Origin: JANYCD01 sp043738385
GTDB lineage: Bacteria > Pseudomonadota > Gammaproteobacteria > Burkholderiales > Rhodocyclaceae
Direction: 5' to 3'
Assembly: GCA_043738385.1 (NCBI GenBank)
Contig: JAYUGL010000273.1
Span: 1-9,913 of the forward strand
Length of the DNA: 9,913 nucleotides
Numbering within the stretch: position 1 is the stretch's first letter; every line of letters begins with the position of its first letter. Made by a program: the position numbers and the translations under genes. The notes under the pieces were generated by a model. It was not told where the DNA came from and searched no databases. It saw nothing but the letters and a program-made list of their open reading frames with translations. Below are positions 6,208 to 9,913 of the stretch, in pieces.

Positions 6208-8048
6208 CTATTAAATCTGCCTATCTGCTTGACGATTCCGTCCGCATCGAGCCCCAGTTCGGTCATCCACAACGCTACATCGCCGTGGTCGATGAAATGA
6301 TCAGGCAGGCCCAGCCGTAACAGGGGCGTTGTCAGGCCCAAATCTCCAAGGCAACGCGCTACTTCCGCCCCTGCGCCGCCAATCACAGTGTTCTCCTCAA
6401 TGCTCACCAGCAGGTCGTGACCAAGCGCCAGTGATTTGACCAGTTCGGCATCCATGGGTTTCACGAACCGCATGTTGGCCACGGTGGCGTCCAGCGTTTC
6501 ACCTGCCTTCAGCGCGGATTCCAGCATCGCGCCAAACGCCAGGATTGCGATGCGCTTTCCGTTACGGCGAACCTCCCCTTTGCCCACAGGCAGAGGGTCC
6601 AGCGCCGGAATCATGGCAGCTCCCGGACCGCTGCCACGGGGATAACGTACCGCGGCCGGGCCGTCAATGTGAAACGCGGTGGTCAACATCTGCCGACACT
6701 CGTTCTCGTCGCTCGGCGTCATGACCACCATGTTGGGCAAGCAGGTGAGGTAGCTGAGGTCGAATGCGCCGTTGTGGGTGGCGCCATCCGCACCGACCAG
6801 GCCGCCGCGGTCAATGGCGAAAACGACCGGCAGATTTTGCAGCACCACATCGTGAATCAACTGGTCGTAGGCCCGTTGCAGGAAGGTGGAATAGATCGCC
6901 ACGACAGGTTTCATGCCTTCGCAGGCAAGTCCGGCGGCAAAGGTCAGGGCATGTTGTTCGGCGATACCCACGTCGAAATAGCGGTCCGGATATTCCTCGG
7001 CGAAGCGCACCAGTCCAGAGCCCTCGCGCATGGCCGGCGTGATACCGATCAGACGGTTGTCCGCCTTGGCCATATCGCACAGCCAGTCGCCGAATACCTG
7101 CGTGTAGGTGAGTTTGCCTCCTCCCGCCTTCTTGATGCCTTCGGCCGGGTTGAACTTGCCCGGCCCGTGATAAAGCACCGGATCGTCTTCCGCCAACTTG
7201 TAGCCTTGCCCTTTGCGGGTTACGACGTGGAGAAACTGTGGCCCTTTGAGGCCGCGCAGATTTTGCAGGGTGGGGATCAGTGCTTTGAGATCGTGGCCGT
7301 CGATCGGCCCGATATAGTTGAAGCCCAGTTCCTCGAACAGGGTGCCCGGAGAGATGAATCCCTTGACGTGTTCCTCCACCCGATTGGCGAATTCGAGCAC
7401 CGTCGGCATTTTGGCCAGTACGCGTTCGGCCGCACGGTGCGCGGCGTTGAAGGCGCGGCCGGAGAGCAGCCGGGCGAGGTACTTGTTGAGTGCGCCCACC
7501 GCTGGCGAGATCGACATGTCGTTGTCGTTGAGGATCACCAACAGGTTGGCATCAATGACGCCGGCATTGTTGAGCGCCTCGAAAGCCTGTCCGGCCGACA
7601 TGGCGCCGTCGCCAATGATGGCGACCACGCAGCGCTCCTCGCCCTTGTTGCGGGCCGCCACTGCCATGCCAAGCGCTGCGGAAATCGAGGTGGACGAATG
7701 GCCTACGCCAAAGGTGTCGTATTCGCTTTCGGCGCGGCGCGGGAAGCCGGAAATGCCATCCTTCATTCTCAGCCGGGCCATTTCATTGCGGCGCCCGGTG
7801 AGGATCTTGTGGCCGTAGGTCTGGTGACCCACGTCCCACACGAGGCGGTCGTGCGGCGTTTCGAACACATAGTGCAGCGCAATGGTGAGTTCGACGGTGC
7901 CAAGGTTGGATGACAAGTGGCCGCCGGTTTTGGATACTGCCTCAAGCAAAAATGCGCGCAATTCCTCCGCCAGGGGTTGCAACTGCTCCGGCGCGAGCTT
8001 GCGCAGGTCGGCGGGCGAGGAAATGGTTTCGAGCAGGGGAGTGGTCAT
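6204..8048 (-). CDS. dxs: 1-deoxy-D-xylulose-5-phosphate synthase
   Basis: Dxs condenses pyruvate with glyceraldehyde 3-phosphate, using thiamine diphosphate and Mg2+, to give DXP. This is the first step of the MEP isoprenoid pathway and also feeds thiamine and pyridoxal synthesis. The 614-residue length is normal. Visible motifs are GGHLSSNLG (H44), WDVGHQTYGHK (71-81), the thiamine-diphosphate motif GDGAMSAGQAFEALNNAG to NDN (147-176), the catalytic glutamate E364 in GIAEQHA, and DRGGLVGADGATHNG (413-427, with D421 and H425). The three transketolase-like domains (N-terminal, pyrimidine-binding, C-terminal) are all present. The start ATG at 8048 shares one base with the ispA stop (TGATG), indicating translational coupling. 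Its product is the pathway entry that eventually supplies the IPP and DMAPP used by the upstream ispA product. Confidence 0.98.
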   Translation of the reverse strand: MTTPLLETISSPADLRKLAPEQLQPLAEELRAFLLEAVSKTGGHLSSNLGTVELTIALHYVFETPHDRLVWDVGHQTYGHKILTGRRNEMARLRMKDGISGFPRRAESEYDTFGVGHSSTSISAALGMAVAARNKGEERCVVAIIGDGAMSAGQAFEALNNAGVIDANLLVILNDNDMSISPAVGALNKYLARLLSGRAFNAAHRAAERVLAKMPTVLEFANRVEEHVKGFISPGTLFEELGFNYIGPIDGHDLKALIPTLQNLRGLKGPQFLHVVTRKGQGYKLAEDDPVLYHGPGKFNPAEGIKKAGGGKLTYTQVFGDWLCDMAKADNRLIGITPAMREGSGLVRFAEEYPDRYFDVGIAEQHALTFAAGLACEGMKPVVAIYSTFLQRAYDQLIHDVVLQNLPVVFAIDRGGLVGADGATHNGAFDLSYLTCLPNMVVMTPSDENECRQMLTTAFHIDGPAAVRYPRGSGPGAAMIPALDPLPVGKGEVRRNGKRIAILAFGAMLESALKAGETLDATVANMRFVKPMDAELVKSLALGHDLLVSIEENTVIGGAGAEVARCLGDLGLTTPLLRLGLPDHFIDHGDVALWMTELGLDADGIVKQIGRFNS

Positions 8049-8944
8049 CAGAATTTTCGCTCGACGATATAGTCGGTCAGTTGGTGCAATCGCAGGGCGC
8101 TCTCGCCAAACGATTCGATCGCGGCGTGCGCCTCGGAGCGCAGCTCCACCGCCTTTTCACTGGCCTTGCGGCTGCCCAGGATGCTGACATAGGTGGGTTT
8201 GTTCTGCTGCGCGTCCTTGCCTGCCGTCTTGCCCAGCGTTGCGGTGCTGGACTCGGCATCGAGGATGTCGTCCACCACTTGAAACAGCAAGCCCACCCGA
8301 TTGGCGAAGGGAGTCAATTGCGCTACTGCGCCGGCATCCGCGTTGCCACAACCCGCCCCGAGCAAGACTGAGGCACGAATCAATGCCCCGGTTTTGTGGA
8401 CATGCATGAATTCAAGTTCTTCAAGACTCAGTGGTTTGCCTACGGCGGCAAGGTCAATGGCCTGTCCTCCCGCCATTCCACGCGATCCGGCGGCGTGGGC
8501 CAGAACACTGAGCATCTCGACACGGCGCTCGGAAGTTGTTGGCGCGTCGGCCAGCATCTGAAATGCCAGCGATTGCAAGGCGTCCCCCACCAGCAGTGCT
8601 GTTGCTTCGTCGAATTCGACATGGCAAGTGGGTTTTCCCCGGCGCAGGACGTCGTCGTCCATGCAGGGCAGGTCGTCATGCACCAACGAATAGGCGTGAA
8701 TCATTTCGACCGCACAGGCGGGAAAGTCGATCAACGCCGGGCTTGCACCAAACGCTTCCCCGACCGCGTGGCAAAGCAGGGGGCGAATTCGTTTGCCGCT
8801 GCCCAGTGACGCGTAACGCATGGCCTCATGCAGCTTGACCGGCGCCAGCGTTGCGGCCGGCAACCGTTGTTCCAAGGCGGCCTCCGTCCGCTTTTGGACG
8901 GCGCTCATCCAGGCAGCGAAGTCCATTTGATCAGCGGGTTTCAT
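8048..8944 (-). CDS. ispA: Farnesyl diphosphate synthase (geranyltranstransferase)
   Basis: IspA joins DMAPP and two IPP units to make farnesyl diphosphate, precursor of undecaprenyl phosphate, quinone side chains and heme O/A. With this start the product has 298 residues, close to E. coli IspA. The first aspartate-rich motif is DDLPCMD (D90, D91, D96), with the two-residue insertion of bacterial type II FPP synthases. The preceding HAYSLVH supports a C15 product. The second motif is DDILD (D225, D226, D229). GSGKRIRPLL, GGQAIDL and the KTG block at about residues 184-186 are also present. The frame opens 14 codons earlier (8986), but that would overlap xseB by 56 nt. The ATG at 8944 overlaps xseB by 14 nt. 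The ATG at 8926 gives MDFAAWM, which aligns with the E. coli N-terminus, and is an equally possible start. None has a good Shine-Dalgarno sequence, suggesting coupling to xseB. Confidence 0.95.
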   Translation of the reverse strand: MKPADQMDFAAWMSAVQKRTEAALEQRLPAATLAPVKLHEAMRYASLGSGKRIRPLLCHAVGEAFGASPALIDFPACAVEMIHAYSLVHDDLPCMDDDVLRRGKPTCHVEFDEATALLVGDALQSLAFQMLADAPTTSERRVEMLSVLAHAAGSRGMAGGQAIDLAAVGKPLSLEELEFMHVHKTGALIRASVLLGAGCGNADAGAVAQLTPFANRVGLLFQVVDDILDAESSTATLGKTAGKDAQQNKPTYVSILGSRKASEKAVELRSEAHAAIESFGESALRLHQLTDYIVERKF

Positions 8945-9191
8945 CGCCGGCATCCGGCGCGAAGTCGCGCAGGACGCCGTTTTCAAGGACTCGGATTTTC
9001 TGTTCGGCAGACCCCAGTTGATCCTGGCAGTATTTCAGCAAACCCATGCCGCGCTGATAAGCCGCAAGCGAGTCCTCCAGCGGCATTTCTCCGGCCTCCA
9101 TTGAATGGACGATGTCTTCCAGCTCATGAAGCGCTTTTTCGAAGCTGGCAGGGGTGACAGGTAGGGGCGATGAGTGCGGTGTTTTGGCCAT
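8931..9191 (-). CDS. xseB: Exodeoxyribonuclease VII small subunit
   Basis: XseB is the small subunit that assembles in several copies around XseA to form exonuclease VII, which degrades single-stranded DNA to oligonucleotides. The 86-residue protein has the family core, SFEKALHELEDIVHSMEAGE (16-35), followed by PLEDSLAAYQRGM (37-49) and a helix ending near KIRVLENG (65-72). It is almost wholly helical, as expected for a coiled-coil subunit. The N-terminal 15 residues are Pro/Ser-rich and probably disordered. It is the first gene of the minus-strand run, and the xseB-ispA-dxs order is widespread in Proteobacteria. Its end overlaps the start of ispA. No strong Shine-Dalgarno sequence is visible. 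xseA is not in the window. Confidence 0.96.
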   Translation of the reverse strand: MAKTPHSSPLPVTPASFEKALHELEDIVHSMEAGEMPLEDSLAAYQRGMGLLKYCQDQLGSAEQKIRVLENGVLRDFAPDAGDETR

Positions 9192-9223
9192 GGCCGCTTG
9201 AGCGTGGTCAAAGAAAGGGCGTA

Positions 9224-9253
9224 AAAATAGCCTAAGGTGCGCCCTCAGGTCAA
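9224..9253 (-). promoter_or_regulatory. Candidate sigma-70 promoter of the xseB-ispA-dxs operon
   Basis: On the minus strand TTGACC (9253-9248, five of six consensus bases) and TATTTT (9229-9224, four of six) are spaced 18 nt apart. The predicted start near 9217 would leave a leader of roughly 26 nt before the xseB ATG at 9191. Position, orientation and spacing all fit a housekeeping promoter. Confidence 0.5.
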
Positions 9254-9259
9254 ATTGGT

Positions 9260-9265
9260 TATACT
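9260..9265 (+). promoter_or_regulatory. Candidate -10 element for the Rieske gene
   Basis: TATACT matches the -10 consensus in five of six bases. No credible TTGACA-like hexamer is seen 16-18 nt upstream, so the promoter may need an activator, or this may be chance. It would start transcripts near 9272, at the left arm of the hairpin below. Confidence 0.25.
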
Positions 9266-9271
9266 CCGTGC

Positions 9272-9295
9272 TCCCGCTTTTGCGGGATTATTTTT
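9272..9295 (+). terminator. Short GC hairpin with T-rich tail upstream of the Rieske gene
   Basis: TCCCGC (9272-9277) and GCGGGA (9282-9287) form a six-pair stem with a TTTT loop (9278-9281), followed by TTATTTTT (9288-9295). The layout is that of a weak intrinsic terminator in the plus direction. It lies about 46 nt before the Rieske ATG and no plus-strand gene ends just upstream, so it could be a 5'-leader attenuator, a 5'-terminal protective hairpin, or a remnant. Confidence 0.35.
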
Positions 9296-9341
9296 CCCTG
9301 TTTTCCGGTTTCCGGGTCGCTGTTCTTGGGGGTTGGGAATC

Positions 9342-9913
9342 ATGTCCGACATCGCGATCAAGGGGCAGCTCGCGCCTGCCGTCTCTCAGTTTCCCGTCGA
9401 ATGGTATTTCGACGAAAAAATCTTCGCGCTGGAAAAAAAGCTGATCTTTGACGCCGGGCCCGGCTACGTCGGTCATGAACTGATGGTCCCGAATGTGAAC
9501 GACTACCGTTCGCTGGAATGGCTGGATCATGCCCAATTGCTGGTGCATCAACCCGATGGCATGGCCGAGATGTCAAACGTCTGCCGCCATCGTCAAGCCA
9601 TCATGTTGCAGGGTGCCGGCAATGCCCGGAATGTGGTCTGCCCGATTCACCATTGGACCTACGACATGGCGGGCCAGTTGATTGGCGCGCCGCATTTTCC
9701 CGACAAGCCGTGCCTCAACCTTGCCCGCCAGCCGCTGAAAAATTGGCATGGCCTGCTGTTCAAGGGCCCGCGTTCCGCGACTGCCGATCTGGCCGGCATG
9801 AAGATCGCCGCCGAGCTGGACTTTACCGGCTACAAGCTGGATCGCGTCGAACTGCACCAGTGCAACTACAACTGGAAAACCTTTATCGAGGTTTATCTGG
9901 AGGACTACCACGT
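9342..9913 (+). CDS. Rieske [2Fe-2S] ring-hydroxylating-type oxygenase, alpha subunit, N-terminal part (3' end outside window)
   Basis: From ATG at 9342 the frame is open to the window edge (190 codons plus two bases). Residues about 45-145 form a Rieske domain with the cluster ligands C81-x-H83 and C100-x2-H103 (NVCRHRQ and CPIHHWTYD). The catalytic domain then begins: NWKTFIEVYLEDYH (177-190) is the Rieske oxygenase signature, with E/D residues that link cluster and mononuclear iron and H190 as the likely first iron ligand. The remaining His and Asp ligands lie outside the window. The protein would use electrons from a reductase not seen here to activate O2 for hydroxylation or demethylation. 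The substrate cannot be inferred, and 'aromatic ring-hydroxylating' is only a family label. The ribosome binding site is weak (GGGGGTTGGGA). Genes like this beside xseB recur in betaproteobacteria from general knowledge, so it may have a housekeeping rather than a catabolic role. Confidence 0.93.
   Translation, partial: MSDIAIKGQLAPAVSQFPVEWYFDEKIFALEKKLIFDAGPGYVGHELMVPNVNDYRSLEWLDHAQLLVHQPDGMAEMSNVCRHRQAIMLQGAGNARNVVCPIHHWTYDMAGQLIGAPHFPDKPCLNLARQPLKNWHGLLFKGPRSATADLAGMKIAAELDFTGYKLDRVELHQCNYNWKTFIEVYLEDYH

Larger units (their letters stand above)
9192..9341. other. Divergent intergenic region between xseB and the Rieske gene
   Basis: This 150-nt gap separates two genes that read away from each other, so it must hold promoters for both. 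It is visibly richer in A+T than its flanks around 9210-9300. A good minus-strand promoter candidate and a plus-strand hairpin with T-rich tail are listed separately. No palindrome typical of a known repressor was recognised. Confidence 0.6.

Noticed and set aside
6669..7913. Plus-strand open frame of 414 codons opposite dxs
   Set aside because: dxs shows all catalytic motifs on the minus strand. The plus-strand product is His/Val/Gly/Arg-rich and resembles nothing known, typical of an antisense shadow.
8396..8809. Plus-strand open frame of 137 codons opposite ispA
   Set aside because: It overlaps the aspartate-rich motif region of ispA in antisense and has no recognisable product.
8945..8986. 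Longer N-terminus for ispA starting at 8986
   Set aside because: It would overlap xseB by 56 nt and adds a stretch unlike IspA. Homologues begin near the MDFAAWM segment.

Overview
The window looks like a betaproteobacterial chromosome segment: GC-rich, with an xseB-ispA-dxs-folE2 run and a divergently oriented Rieske oxygenase beside it. This gene order is, from general knowledge, frequent in the Rhodocyclales/Nitrosomonadales part of the Betaproteobacteria. The taxonomic call is inference. No rRNA, tRNA, CRISPR array, insertion sequence, phage gene or dedicated regulator gene is visible, and every gene reads without an internal frameshift.

Left block, plus strand, 1-5269. The 3' end of a molybdopterin oxidoreductase gene is followed 34 nt later by a complete periplasmic quinohemoprotein alcohol dehydrogenase (PQQ propeller plus C-terminal cytochrome c). 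After a further 60 nt comes a TonB-dependent outer-membrane receptor that strongly resembles Escherichia coli PqqU (formerly YncD), the PQQ uptake receptor. The spacing suggests one transcription unit. The natural reading is a cofactor-and-enzyme module: the receptor brings PQQ through the outer membrane, the neighbouring dehydrogenase uses it in the periplasm, and its heme c passes electrons to the respiratory chain. No PQQ biosynthesis gene is present in the window. This pairing is the most interesting observation here.

Central and right block, minus strand, 9191 down to 5299. xseB, ispA and dxs are packed head to tail with overlapping or nearly touching ends (exonuclease VII small subunit, farnesyl diphosphate synthase, DXP synthase). 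folE2 (GTP cyclohydrolase IB) follows after 89 nt with its own strong ribosome binding site and possibly its own promoter. The run supplies isoprenoid precursors and pterin/folate precursors. It converges on pqqU with only 29 nt between the two stop codons.

Right edge, plus strand. A 150-nt divergent intergenic region (9192-9341) carries a plausible promoter for the xseB operon and a short GC hairpin with a T-rich tail on the other side. The 5' end of a Rieske non-heme iron oxygenase gene then runs off the window.
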